8,866 nt of DNA from Acidobacteriota bacterium (GCA_021781255.1 JAJXXG010000615.1:1-8866); one strand, 5' to 3'; counted from the first letter of the stretch, positions 1-8,291 are shown. The notes: generated by a model from the sequence alone, not told the origin. Made by a program: numbers and translations.

Positions 1-97
1 CCGTGCCGTAGTTTTCAAATAAGAAATACTTCTCCTATTGACTGCAATGTGCTATCGTTTTTGAGGTTTCCTGATTCTTCCGTTTGGTGGTGTGTAT
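1..97 (+). promoter_or_regulatory. Leader of the rhamnose genes with possible promoter and operator-like inverted repeat
   Basis: This leader is visibly richer in A and T than the gene that follows. An extended -10-like element, TG-C-TATCGT, lies at 50-58. A 17-bp spacer from it would place the -35 at about 30-35 (TTCTCC), a poor match, so an activator might be needed. An imperfect inverted repeat covers 18-39: arms AATA+AGAA (18-25) face TTCT (30-33) and TATT (36-39) with a 2-base bulge, around the centre ATAC. It would overlap the -35 region, a usual place for a sugar-responsive regulator. TTGACT at 38-43 resembles a -35 hexamer but has no credible -10 at 16-18 bp. A weak Shine-Dalgarno, GGTGG at 86-90, sits 7 nt before the ATG at 98. 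All of this is pattern inference. Confidence 0.3.
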
Positions 98-2317
98 ATG
101 ACCCAGGCAACAATTGCCTCCCCTGTTCTCAAGTTCCTTGAAGACCGCTGGGACCCCAGCGTAGCCGCCACGCTCGACGAGCCCGAGCTTCTGCGCTACC
201 GCTCCAACCTGCTCGGCTCTGACCTTCGCATCACCAACTTTGCCGGCGGCAACACCAGTTCCAAGATCAGTGAAACCGATCCCCTCACCGGCGAGTCTGT
301 CTCCGTGCTCTGGGTCAAGGGCTCCGGCGGCGACCTCGGCAGCATGAAGCGCACGGGCTTTGCCACCCTCTACTTTGAGAAGCTGCTGGCCCTGGAGCGC
401 AGCTACAAGGGCGTGGATACCGAGGACGACATGGTTGCCATGTATCCGCTGTGCACCTTCCGCAACAACCCTGTCGCCGCGTCCATTGACACGCCCCTGC
501 ACGGCTTCCTGCCCTTCCCGCACGTAGACCACCTGCATCCGGACTGGGGTATCGCTCTTGCGGCCTCTGCCAACGGCAAGGCCAAGATGGAGGAGTTCAA
601 TCGCGAGTTCGGCCACCAGCTCGTCTGGGTGCCCTGGCAGCGCCCCGGCTTTGAGCTGGCCATGATGATGAAACGCGCTATCGCCGACAACCCCGGCTGC
701 GATGGCATCGTGCTCGGCGGCCACGGCCTGTTTACCTGGGGCCAGACGCAGCGCGAGTGCTACGTCAACACTCTCACCGTGATTGACCAGATCGGCCAGT
801 TCATTGAGCGCCACGGCATCGCCAAGGGCCCCGCCCGCTTTGGTGGTCAGGCGGTCCCGGCCCGCGACAATCGCGCCGAGCTTGCCCTTGCCATTGCGCC
901 TTACCTGCGTGGCCAGATCTGCACGCAGAATCGCTGGATCGCGAGCTTCACGGATGCGGAGGACGTGCTGCAGTTCGTCAACTCCGCGCAGGCGCGCGAT
1001 CTCGCATTCCTGGGCACAAGCTGCCCCGACCACTTTATCCGCACCAAGATTCGTCCCCTCTTTGTGCCATGGGCTGCCGGCGACGGCATTGACGCGCTCA
1101 AAGCGCATATTCACTCCTCGCTGGCCGAGTATCGCGAGCAGTACCGCGAGTACTACCACGCCTTCGCCACGCCCGACTCGCCCGCCCTGCGCGACGCCAG
1201 CCCTACCGTGGTTCTCATCCCCGGCCTGGGCATGTTCAGCTTCGGCAAGAACAAGACCGAGGCCCGCATCACCGGCGAGTTCTACACCAACGCCATCCAC
1301 GTGATGGAAGGCGCCAGCCTGCTCGCCGAGGGCGAAGTCACCGGCACCGTTCCCCAGTGCGGCGAGGGTATGGACCCGGCCAGCTTCAGGGTCCACTCCA
1401 ACTACGTCGCGCTGCCGCCGCTAGAGGCCTTCCGCATCGAATACTGGGCGCTGGAAGAGGCCAAGATTCGCCGCCAGCCGCCGGAGAAAGAGCTCAGCCG
1501 CCGCGTCGTGCTCGTCGTCGGCGGAGGCAGCGGCATCGGCCGCGAAGTCGCCCTGCTCGCCGCCGCTCGCGGAGCCCACGTCGTCGTCGCCGACCGCGAT
1601 GAAGCTGGCGCAGCCCGCGTTGCCGACGAGTTAAAGCACGTCACGTCGAAAGAGTTCGTCGCCTCCACGCCGGTCGACATCCGCAATCGCGAGGCCATCG
1701 TGCGCGCGCTCCGGGCCTCCGTCGCGGCCTTCGGCGGCATCGACATCCTCATCAACACCGCCGCCATGTTCCCGTCCTCGCCCGACGGCATCATCAGCGA
1801 CGCCATGTGGGCCACCACGCTCGACATCAACGTCACGGCCAACTACCTGCTAGCCGACGAGGCTGCAAAGCTCTTCGAGCAGCAGGGTCTTGACGGCTCC
1901 ATCGTGCTCACCAGCTCCGCCAACGCCGTGGTCTCCAAGCGCGGCAGCGAGGCCTACGACGTAAGCAAGGCTGCGCTCTCGCACCTGGTGCGCGAGCTGG
2001 CCGTCGCCCTCTCGCCCCGCGTTCGCGTCAACGGCATCAGCCCGGCCACCGTGGTCAAGGGATCCACCATGTTCCCGCGCGACCGCGTCCGCGCCTCGCT
2101 CACCAAGTACAACATCGCCTTCGACGAGTCCATGAGCGACGATGATCTGCGCAACCTGTTGGCTGGCTTCTACGCCAAGCGCACGCTCACGCATCAGCCC
2201 ATCGATCCGGCCGACTGCGCTGAGGCCATCCTCTTCCTCGCCAGTCCCCGTGCCCGCTGCACCTCCGGCCATCTCATCCCGGTGGACGGCGGACTCACGG
2301 AGGCCTTCCTGCGGTGA
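98..2317 (+). CDS. rhaEW: Bifunctional rhamnulose-1-phosphate aldolase / short-chain dehydrogenase (L-lactaldehyde dehydrogenase)
   Basis: This is a 739-residue cytosolic fusion enzyme. The N-terminal class II aldolase half (about 1-450) should cleave L-rhamnulose-1-phosphate to DHAP and L-lactaldehyde. It has a phosphate-binding region (NTSSKIS at 52-58, KGSGGDL at 74-80) and likely zinc ligands among H142/H145/H147 (PHVDHLH) and H209 (GGHGLFTWG). The C-terminal half (about 467-739) is a classical SDR that should oxidise lactaldehyde to L-lactate. It has the Rossmann motif GGGSGIG (475-481), an acidic residue D499 after beta-2 that favours NAD over NADP, NTAA (553-556), likely catalytic N578, S607, Y620 and K624, and a typical IPVDGG tail. 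The same architecture is known as RhaEW in rhamnose regulons and as YuxG in Bacillus subtilis. An in-frame GTG at 92 would add two residues, but GGTGG at 86-90 is well spaced only for ATG 98. The stop overlaps the rhaB start. Oxidation by the SDR half is family knowledge; the exact substrate is inferred from the fusion and from rhaB. Confidence 0.93.
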   Translation: MTQATIASPVLKFLEDRWDPSVAATLDEPELLRYRSNLLGSDLRITNFAGGNTSSKISETDPLTGESVSVLWVKGSGGDLGSMKRTGFATLYFEKLLALERSYKGVDTEDDMVAMYPLCTFRNNPVAASIDTPLHGFLPFPHVDHLHPDWGIALAASANGKAKMEEFNREFGHQLVWVPWQRPGFELAMMMKRAIADNPGCDGIVLGGHGLFTWGQTQRECYVNTLTVIDQIGQFIERHGIAKGPARFGGQAVPARDNRAELALAIAPYLRGQICTQNRWIASFTDAEDVLQFVNSAQARDLAFLGTSCPDHFIRTKIRPLFVPWAAGDGIDALKAHIHSSLAEYREQYREYYHAFATPDSPALRDASPTVVLIPGLGMFSFGKNKTEARITGEFYTNAIHVMEGASLLAEGEVTGTVPQCGEGMDPASFRVHSNYVALPPLEAFRIEYWALEEAKIRRQPPEKELSRRVVLVVGGGSGIGREVALLAAARGAHVVVADRDEAGAARVADELKHVTSKEFVASTPVDIRNREAIVRALRASVAAFGGIDILINTAAMFPSSPDGIISDAMWATTLDINVTANYLLADEAAKLFEQQGLDGSIVLTSSANAVVSKRGSEAYDVSKAALSHLVRELAVALSPRVRVNGISPATVVKGSTMFPRDRVRASLTKYNIAFDESMSDDDLRNLLAGFYAKRTLTHQPIDPADCAEAILFLASPRARCTSGHLIPVDGGLTEAFLR
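2299..2303 (+). promoter_or_regulatory. Shine-Dalgarno of rhaB inside the upstream gene
   Basis: GGAGG lies 10 nt before GTG 2314, within the last codons of the aldolase/dehydrogenase gene. It supports the GTG start that overlaps the upstream stop (GTGA at 2314-2317) over the in-frame alternatives GTG 2326, GTG 2332 and CTG 2341. The arrangement suggests translational coupling. Confidence 0.6.
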
Positions 2318-3753
2318 GCTCCGGCGTGGATGTGCCCTCCCTGGAACAGGCTCGCGTTGCCATCGATCTCGGCGCAGAGAGCTGTCGTGTCTCGCTGCTG
2401 CGCTGGTCCCAGGGCCGTCCGCATATCCAGCTCATCCACCGCATTCCCAACGGGCCGGTGCATCGCGGCGCATCGCTGCGCTGGCCCTTGGACACCATCC
2501 TCGCAGGTCTGGAAGAAGGCCTGCGCAAAGCCGCTGACGCCGCGCCGGAGGGCATCGCCTCCATCGCCGTCGATGGCTGGGCCGTGGACTACGTGCGTCT
2601 AGGTGCGGACGGCAAACCGCTCGCCGAACCCTTCTGCTACCGCGATGAGCGCAGCGTAGCCACCAAGGACGCCGTCGATGCCACCACCGCACCCGCCGAG
2701 CTTTTCCGCCGCACCGGCGCGCAGCCTCTGCGCATCAATACTCTCTACCAACTCCTCGCCGATCCCGCCTCCGGCATCGATCCCCACGCGCCCTGGGTCT
2801 GCTTTCCCGAGTACGTGCTTCACTGGCTAGGCGGCCGCCGTGTAGCGGAGTACACCAACGCCACCCACACCGGCCTCGTCGATATCGAAACCGGCAACTG
2901 GTCCGCATCGCTCTTTCAGCAGCTCGGCCTCTCCCTTCAGGCCGCACCGCTCATCGTTCCCGCTGGCACAGCGCTGGGCCGCGTGCAGGGGCCGCTGGCG
3001 CAGCTACCCGCCTATCGCGGCACGCAACTGATCGCTCCCGCCTGCCACGACACCGCTTCCGCCATTGCCGGCATTCCCACCAGCCTCGATTCCACCGCAT
3101 ACATCTGCAGCGGCACCTGGTCGCTGGTGGGCACGCTGGTGCAAAAGCCCATCGCCACGCCTGCAGCCATGCAGGCCCGCTACACCAACCAGGGCGCGGC
3201 CTCCGGCGGCTTCTGCTTCCACACCAACGTCAACGGCATGTGGCTCATCAAGCAGTGCATGGACACCTGGACCGCTGCCGGCCGCGCGTGGACCATCGAA
3301 CGACTCGTGGATGAGGCCGCCACGCGCACCACCCCCGGCATCCTGGACGTGGACGCCGAGCCGCTTCTGCTCGATGGCAACATGCCCGAGCGCATCAATC
3401 AGGAGCTCGTCGCACGCCGCCTGCAGCCCATTCCCGACGTCGCCGGAAACGAGCCGCTCTTTGCCCGGCTCATCTTTGAGAGCCTCGCCAGCCGCTACGC
3501 CACCGCGCTGGCGCAGCTGGAGCAGATGCTCGGCCGCAGGCTCGACCGCATTCACGTTCTCGGCGGGGGCAGCCGCAACAAGCTGCTCCTGCAGCTCACC
3601 GCCGCACGCACCGCTCTTCCGGTGGAGGCGGGCGAGCCGGAAAGCTCCACTGTGGGCAACTTCGCCGTGCAGCTTGCCTCTGCCCAGTCCAACGGCCTTG
3701 CCGTGGAGCCCGCAGCCGTGCGCCACTGGGCCGCGATGCTCAGCGGTCAGTAG
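2314..3753 (+). CDS. rhaB: Rhamnulokinase (FGGY carbohydrate kinase)
   Basis: This cytosolic kinase phosphorylates L-rhamnulose with ATP to L-rhamnulose-1-phosphate, the substrate of the aldolase encoded just upstream. At 479 residues it is close to the usual RhaB length (about 489 in E. coli). Visible FGGY features in order: the N-terminal phosphate loop AIDLGAESCRV (16-26), the sugar-binding segment VDGWAVDYV (86-94), YRDER (109-113), the catalytic-base region CHDTASAIAG (244-253, likely base D246), SGTWSLVG (266-273), and the C-terminal ATP-binding signature GGGSRNKLLLQ (417-427). The DGWAVDY and YRDER segments favour rhamnulokinase over xylulokinase, glycerol kinase or fuculokinase, and the neighbour agrees. 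The GTG start overlaps the upstream TGA by 4 bases, so the two genes are surely one transcript. The TAG stop lies only 7 bp from the stop of the convergent reductase gene. Confidence 0.94.
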   Translation: MSSGVDVPSLEQARVAIDLGAESCRVSLLRWSQGRPHIQLIHRIPNGPVHRGASLRWPLDTILAGLEEGLRKAADAAPEGIASIAVDGWAVDYVRLGADGKPLAEPFCYRDERSVATKDAVDATTAPAELFRRTGAQPLRINTLYQLLADPASGIDPHAPWVCFPEYVLHWLGGRRVAEYTNATHTGLVDIETGNWSASLFQQLGLSLQAAPLIVPAGTALGRVQGPLAQLPAYRGTQLIAPACHDTASAIAGIPTSLDSTAYICSGTWSLVGTLVQKPIATPAAMQARYTNQGAASGGFCFHTNVNGMWLIKQCMDTWTAAGRAWTIERLVDEAATRTTPGILDVDAEPLLLDGNMPERINQELVARRLQPIPDVAGNEPLFARLIFESLASRYATALAQLEQMLGRRLDRIHVLGGGSRNKLLLQLTAARTALPVEAGEPESSTVGNFAVQLASAQSNGLAVEPAAVRHWAAMLSGQ

Positions 3754-3760
3754 CCCTGCG

Positions 3761-4735
3761 CTACTCCCACACCGCCACGCTGCCTACTGCGGCATCCATA
3801 CGCTGCAACGCCTCGTCCGGCAGCGTCACGCCCACCGCGCGCACATTGTCCGCAATCTGTTCCGGCCGCGAGGCGCCGATGATCGCCGACGCCACCTCCG
3901 GCCTGCGCAGCACCCACGCCAGCGCCATCTGCACCATCGTCAGGCCCAGGTCCGCCGCAATCGGCTTCAGCTGCGCCACCGCCTCCAGCAGGTAGTCGGA
4001 GCGGTAGTGCCGTCCCGCCGTCTCCATAAAGGCGTTCATCTCTTCGCTTGCCGCGCGGCTGCCCGCCGGCGGAGCCTGCCCCGGCGCATACTTCCCCGTC
4101 AGCACGCCATGCGCCAGCGGAGAGAACGCCAGGTTCCCGATGCCGTGCTGCGCGCACGCCGCAAACACCTTCGCTTCCGGCCTGCGCCACAGCAAGGAGT
4201 ACTGCGGCTGGCTCGACGTGAAGGCCGTGTATCCGGCCTCATCGGCCACCTTCACCGCCTCGTCAATCTGCTTCGCCGTCCACTCGCTAAAGCCGATGGC
4301 CCGCACCTTGCCCGCCTTTACTGCGCGGTCCAGCGCGGCCATCGTCTCCTCCAGCGGAGTCTCCATGTCATAGCGGTGGCATTGGTACAGGTCCACATAC
4401 TCCACACCCAGCCGCTGCAGCGAGCGATCCAGTTGCTTCTCCACCTGCGCGGCCGACAGTCCCTTGTCCGGCTCATCGCCCACCGGAAAATACAGCTTGG
4501 TCGCAATCTGGTAGCGGTCACGCGGATACGGCCGGAGCGCCTCGCCCAGCACGCGCTCCGCTTCGCCCGCGCCGTATTGATTCGCCGTGTCAAACAGCGT
4601 AATACCGTGGTCCACTGCGGCCTGAATGCAGCGGATGGCCTGTTCGCGGCCCACGCCGCCCGCCACCGTCAACCACGTGCCAAAGCTCAGCTCACTTACT
4701 TCCAGCGGTCCCTTGCCCAGCCGGCGATATCGCAC
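3761..4735 (-). CDS. Aldo/keto reductase, Kv-beta/YghZ-like
   Basis: This 324-residue soluble NAD(P)H-dependent oxidoreductase has the TIM-barrel AKR fold. The start MRYRRLGKGPLEVSELSFG, followed by FDTANQYGAGEAE (48-60), is typical of the Kv-beta/YghZ-like branch. The full catalytic tetrad is visible: D49, Y54, K80 (ATKLY) and H120 (QCHRYD). Later landmarks are GFSEW (148-152), SQPQYSLL (175-182), FSPLAHGVLTGKY (204-216) and the cofactor-binding segment IIGASRPEQIADN (285-297). The start is GTG at 4735, preceded by AGGGAG with 7-nt spacing. The gene lies 11 bp after dnaE and is probably co-transcribed with it. The substrate cannot be read from sequence. E. coli YghZ reduces L-glyceraldehyde 3-phosphate, and lactaldehyde or other small aldehydes are possible, but any link to the adjacent rhamnose genes is speculative because they are on the opposite strand. 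Confidence 0.9.
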   Translation of the reverse strand: MRYRRLGKGPLEVSELSFGTWLTVAGGVGREQAIRCIQAAVDHGITLFDTANQYGAGEAERVLGEALRPYPRDRYQIATKLYFPVGDEPDKGLSAAQVEKQLDRSLQRLGVEYVDLYQCHRYDMETPLEETMAALDRAVKAGKVRAIGFSEWTAKQIDEAVKVADEAGYTAFTSSQPQYSLLWRRPEAKVFAACAQHGIGNLAFSPLAHGVLTGKYAPGQAPPAGSRAASEEMNAFMETAGRHYRSDYLLEAVAQLKPIAADLGLTMVQMALAWVLRRPEVASAIIGASRPEQIADNVRAVGVTLPDEALQRMDAAVGSVAVWE

Positions 4736-4742
4736 TCGTTCG

Positions 4743-4748
4743 CTCCCT
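4743..4748 (-). promoter_or_regulatory. Shine-Dalgarno of the aldo/keto reductase, overlapping the dnaE stop codon
   Basis: On the minus strand AGGGAG begins within the dnaE TAG stop (4749-4747) and ends 7 nt before the GTG at 4735-4733. Ribosomes ending dnaE therefore release on top of the reductase ribosome-binding site, which supports both the GTG start and translational coupling. Confidence 0.6.
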
Positions 4749-7700
4749 ATCCCACGGCCTGCACGCTTCCACGGCCTGTCAGTTCTTCCACGCGCTCAAT
4801 CCAACCGCGGTCCGCCGCCACGCTCAACTGCTCCGGCTCCAGAATCACCGCGTACTCGCCTTTCTTCTCCAGATGCAGCATCACCTTGCCCGGCCCCGGA
4901 GCCACGTCCGCCGCGCTCTTCAGCGCCGTGAATAGCTCCTCCGTCGCGCGGTCCAGATCAATGCGGATGCGCACTCCCGACGGCAGCTTGACCTGCACAT
5001 CCTCCAGCGCCTGAATCGAGATGATCGAGATCTTCGGCGCTGAATCTTCCTCGCCCATCAGCACCCCGCGAATCAGCACCGGGGCCTCGATCTTCAACTG
5101 ATTCGACAGCCGCTCGTAGTCCCGAGAAAAACAGATCAGGTCGATCTTGCCGCTGGCGTCTTCCAGCGCGGCCTGCGCATACAGCTTCTGGTCGCGCTTG
5201 CTCTTCTGCACGCGCAGCCCATGGATCATGCCCGCTACCTGGATCTCGTCCGCAGGGTCGCTCTGCTGGCCCCAGCGCCTCTCCGGCGGCTTGCGCTCCA
5301 GCGCCTCGGCCACGGAGATTACGCCCGGCAGGTTGCGAATCTTTTCCGCGTACTTGTCCAGCGGATGCCCCGAGACAAAGAAGCCCAGCACCTCTTTCTC
5401 ATTGGCCAGCCGCTCGCTCTCTTCCCAGTCCGCCACGCGCGGCAGGTCATCGCCCGCGCGCTTCGCAGGCTCGTCGTTGAACAGCCCGAACAGTCCCGTC
5501 TGTCCCTGCTCCGCATCGCGCTGCGCCTTCTGCGCGCGTTCCATCGCCTTGTCCACCGCATTCATCAGCGGCCCGCGCTTGCCCATCGAGTCCAGCGCGC
5601 CCGCCTTGATCAGCGACTCGATTACGCGCTTGTTCATCACGCGCAGGTCCACCTTCTCGCAGAACTGCCACAAGCTGGTGAAGCGTCCGCCTGCCTCGTC
5701 GCGGCCCTTCTTGATGGACTCAATCGCGTTGCCGCCCACGTTCTTCACCGCGGCCAGCCCAAAGCGAATCGCATCGCCGTGCGGCGTAAACTGCGCGCCC
5801 GATACCTGCACATCCGGCGGCTCCACGGCAATGCCCATCTCGCGGCACTCCTGGATGTACTTCACCACGTTCTCCGGCTTTGACGTTTCGCTCGTCAGCA
5901 GCGCCGCCATAAACTCCACCGGATAGTGCGTCTTCAGATAGGCCGTCTGGTACGCCAGCAGCGCATAGGCCGCCGAGTGCGACTTGTTAAAGCCATATCC
6001 GGCGAACTTCTCCATCTGGTCAAACAGCTCGCCCGCCGTCTCCTTCTTGATGCCCTGCGCCGCCGCGCCGCTCATAAAGCGCTCGCGCTGCTTGGCCATC
6101 TCCTCGGCGTTCTTCTTGCCCATCGCGCGACGCAGCAGGTCAGCTTCGCCCAGGCTGTAGCTGGCCACCACGTTGGCAATCTGCATCACCTGTTCCTGGT
6201 AGACGATGACGCCCAACGTCTCTTTCAGGATGCCCTCAATCTGCGGCAGCATGTACTCCACTTTGCGCCGTCCCCACTTGCGCTCGATAAAGTCGTCAAT
6301 CATGCCGCCCTGGATCGGTCCCGGCCGGTACAGCGCATTCAGCGCCGTCAGGTCCTCCACTGACTCCGGCTTGTAGCGCCGCAACACATCGCGCATGCCA
6401 CCGGACTCAAACTGGAACACGCCCGACGTCAGCGCCGAGTGGAAGACCTTCTTGTATGTCTCCTCGTCGTTCAGCGCAATCGTCTCGATGTCCAGCTTCT
6501 CGCCGCGATTCTGTTCAATCAGCTTCAGGCAGTCATCGATTACCGTCAGCGTGGTGAGCCCGAGGAAGTCCATCTTCAGCAGGCCCATCTTCTCCACCGC
6601 CTTCATGTCGTAGGCGGTCACAATTTCGTCGTTCTTCGTCTTCGCCACCGGCACCAGCTCGGTCAGCGGACGCGGCGCAATCACCACGCCGGCGGCGTGC
6701 ATGCCCACGCCGCGCACCAGCCCTTCCAGCTTCATCGCCGTATCCAGCAGTTCGCGCACCTGCTTGTCCGTGTCGTAGGCCTTGCGCAGATCGGGCGACT
6801 CCTCCAGAGCCTTCTCCAGCGTCATGCCAATCGTCGCCGGAACCAGCTTCGCAATGCGGTCCACGTCGCCATACGGCATGTCCATCGCGCGCCCGCAGTC
6901 CTTGATGGACGCCTTGGCCGCCATGGTATTGAACGTGATGATCTGCGCCACCTGCTCGCGCCCGTACTTGCGCGTCACATAGTCGATCACCTCGCCGCGC
7001 CGGTTCATGCAGAAGTCCACGTCGATGTCGGGCATCGAAACGCGCTCCGGATTCAGGAAGCGCTCAAACAGCAGCACATTCTGCAGCGGATCCACGTTCG
7101 TAATCTCCATTACGTACGCCACCAGCGAGCCCGCCGCCGATCCGCGTCCCGGCCCCACCGGAATCCCATGGTCGCGCGCGTACTTGATGAAGTCCCACAC
7201 AATCAGGAAGTAGCCCGCGTACTTCATCTGCTTGATGATGGCGATCTCGCGCTCCAGCCGCGCCTCGTACTCATGCACCGGCGTGCGCAGCAACCCGCGT
7301 CCCTCCAGATGCCGAATCGCCGTCTCCAGCCGCTTCCGGTAGCCCTCACGGCACACCTGCTCAAAGTAGCTGTCGATGGTGTGCCCCTGCGGCACAGCGA
7401 ACTCCGGAAACGGATTGTCCACCGGATGCAGCTTCAGCTGGCAGCGCTCCGCAATCTCCATCGTGCGTTGCAGCAGTCCCGGCGAGTCCGGAAACAGCCG
7501 CGCCATCTCCTCCGCGCTCTTCACGTAGAACTGGTCGCTGTCAAACCGGAAGCGGTCGGCGTCATGCACCTCCGCGCCCGTCTGCACGCACAGCATCACA
7601 TCGTGCGCGTGGTGATCCTCGCCGCACAGGTAGTGCGAGTCGTTCGTCAGCACCATCGGAATATCCAGTTCCTTCTCCAGCCGGAAAAGGTCGTTCTGGA

Positions 7701-8253
7701 TCTTCCGCTCCTGCTCCAGTCCCTGGTCCTGAATCTCCAGGTAGAAGTTGCCGCGCCCAAAGATGTCCTGATACTGCTCTGCCGCCGCCCTGGCCTTGTC
7801 ATAGTGCCCGGCCATCAGCTCCTCGCACAGCTCGCCGCTCAGGCAGCCGGAGAAGCCAATCAGCCCCTTCGCATTCTCCGCCAGGTAGCGCTTGCTCACC
7901 CGCGGCTTGCGATAGAACCCGTGCAGACTCGCCTCGGACGTAATGCGGATCAGGTTCCGGTAGCCCTCTTCGTTCTCCGCCAACACCAGCAGGTGGTTGT
8001 ACTGGTCGTTTGGCGACTCGGCGCGATGATCCTCTGCCTTGCACACGTACAGCTCGCAGCCCAGAATCGGCTTGATCCCCTTCGCCTTGGCGGCGTTGAA
8101 AAAGTGGACTGCACCATAGATATTTCCGTGGTCGGTCATGGCAACCGACTTCTGGCCCAGCGCCGCCACCCGGTCCACCAGCTTCTTCACGTCGCAGGCG
8201 CCGTCCAGCAGCGAGTACTCCGTATGCAAATGCAGATGCGTAAATTCAGACAT
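4747..8253 (-). CDS. dnaE: DNA polymerase III alpha subunit
   Basis: This is the catalytic subunit of the chromosomal replicase. At 1168 residues it matches E. coli DnaE (1160). The N-terminal PHP domain (about 1-280) keeps all nine metal-ligand positions: H8, H10, D17, H42, E67, H87, C137, D205 and H207. The palm carries PDIDVDF (408-414, likely catalytic D411 and D413) and KMDFLGL (560-566, likely D562). GPGRGSAAGSLVAY (367-380) and NKSHSAAYALLAYQTAYLK (756-774) are further C-family blocks. A helix-hairpin-helix region follows at about 825-890. QTGLF (918-922) fits a beta-clamp binding motif, and an OB domain lies at about 1003-1065. ATG 8253 is chosen because MSEFTHLHLHTEYSLLDG is the usual N-terminus and GAGAG precedes it by 5 nt. 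The frame stays open to 8463, but that extension runs through non-coding repeats. No intein or frameshift is seen. The stop is 11 bp before the aldo/keto reductase. Confidence 0.97.
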   Translation of the reverse strand: MSEFTHLHLHTEYSLLDGACDVKKLVDRVAALGQKSVAMTDHGNIYGAVHFFNAAKAKGIKPILGCELYVCKAEDHRAESPNDQYNHLLVLAENEEGYRNLIRITSEASLHGFYRKPRVSKRYLAENAKGLIGFSGCLSGELCEELMAGHYDKARAAAEQYQDIFGRGNFYLEIQDQGLEQERKIQNDLFRLEKELDIPMVLTNDSHYLCGEDHHAHDVMLCVQTGAEVHDADRFRFDSDQFYVKSAEEMARLFPDSPGLLQRTMEIAERCQLKLHPVDNPFPEFAVPQGHTIDSYFEQVCREGYRKRLETAIRHLEGRGLLRTPVHEYEARLEREIAIIKQMKYAGYFLIVWDFIKYARDHGIPVGPGRGSAAGSLVAYVMEITNVDPLQNVLLFERFLNPERVSMPDIDVDFCMNRRGEVIDYVTRKYGREQVAQIITFNTMAAKASIKDCGRAMDMPYGDVDRIAKLVPATIGMTLEKALEESPDLRKAYDTDKQVRELLDTAMKLEGLVRGVGMHAAGVVIAPRPLTELVPVAKTKNDEIVTAYDMKAVEKMGLLKMDFLGLTTLTVIDDCLKLIEQNRGEKLDIETIALNDEETYKKVFHSALTSGVFQFESGGMRDVLRRYKPESVEDLTALNALYRPGPIQGGMIDDFIERKWGRRKVEYMLPQIEGILKETLGVIVYQEQVMQIANVVASYSLGEADLLRRAMGKKNAEEMAKQRERFMSGAAAQGIKKETAGELFDQMEKFAGYGFNKSHSAAYALLAYQTAYLKTHYPVEFMAALLTSETSKPENVVKYIQECREMGIAVEPPDVQVSGAQFTPHGDAIRFGLAAVKNVGGNAIESIKKGRDEAGGRFTSLWQFCEKVDLRVMNKRVIESLIKAGALDSMGKRGPLMNAVDKAMERAQKAQRDAEQGQTGLFGLFNDEPAKRAGDDLPRVADWEESERLANEKEVLGFFVSGHPLDKYAEKIRNLPGVISVAEALERKPPERRWGQQSDPADEIQVAGMIHGLRVQKSKRDQKLYAQAALEDASGKIDLICFSRDYERLSNQLKIEAPVLIRGVLMGEEDSAPKISIISIQALEDVQVKLPSGVRIRIDLDRATEELFTALKSAADVAPGPGKVMLHLEKKGEYAVILEPEQLSVAADRGWIERVEELTGRGSVQAVG

Positions 8254-8264
8254 GACTACTCTCG

Positions 8265-8291
8265 ATTCTAGCCGTTGCGCACCCGCGTCAA
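8265..8291 (-). promoter_or_regulatory. Possible dnaE promoter
   Basis: On the minus strand TTGACG (8291-8286) and TAGAAT (8270-8265) resemble -35 and -10 hexamers, each 5 of 6 to consensus, but the spacer is only 15 bp. Transcription would begin about 5 nt before the dnaE ATG, giving an almost leaderless message and leaving the GAGAG ribosome site partly outside it. A promoter further upstream within or beyond the repeats is equally possible. Confidence 0.25.

Noticed and set aside
38..66. TTGACT as the -35 of a standard promoter for the rhamnose genes
   Set aside because: The hexamer 17 bp downstream is TTGAGG, which does not resemble a -10, and shifts of one base do not help.
35..1396. 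453-codon - strand open frame opposite the aldolase half
   Set aside because: It has low-complexity Gly/Ala/Val/Glu composition, no recognisable domain, and complete overlap with a gene that has clear catalytic motifs.
3065..5014. 649-codon + strand frame across rhaB, the reductase and the dnaE 3' end
   Set aside because: It overlaps three well-supported genes, is rich in Pro, Ser, Arg and Ala, and carries no motif. It is a frame shadow.
6439..8271. 610-codon + strand open frame opposite dnaE
   Set aside because: The protein is dominated by His, Arg, Gln, Leu and Val with no family motif, and mirrors the codon pattern of the unmistakable dnaE on the other strand. Long antisense frames are expected in GC-rich genes.
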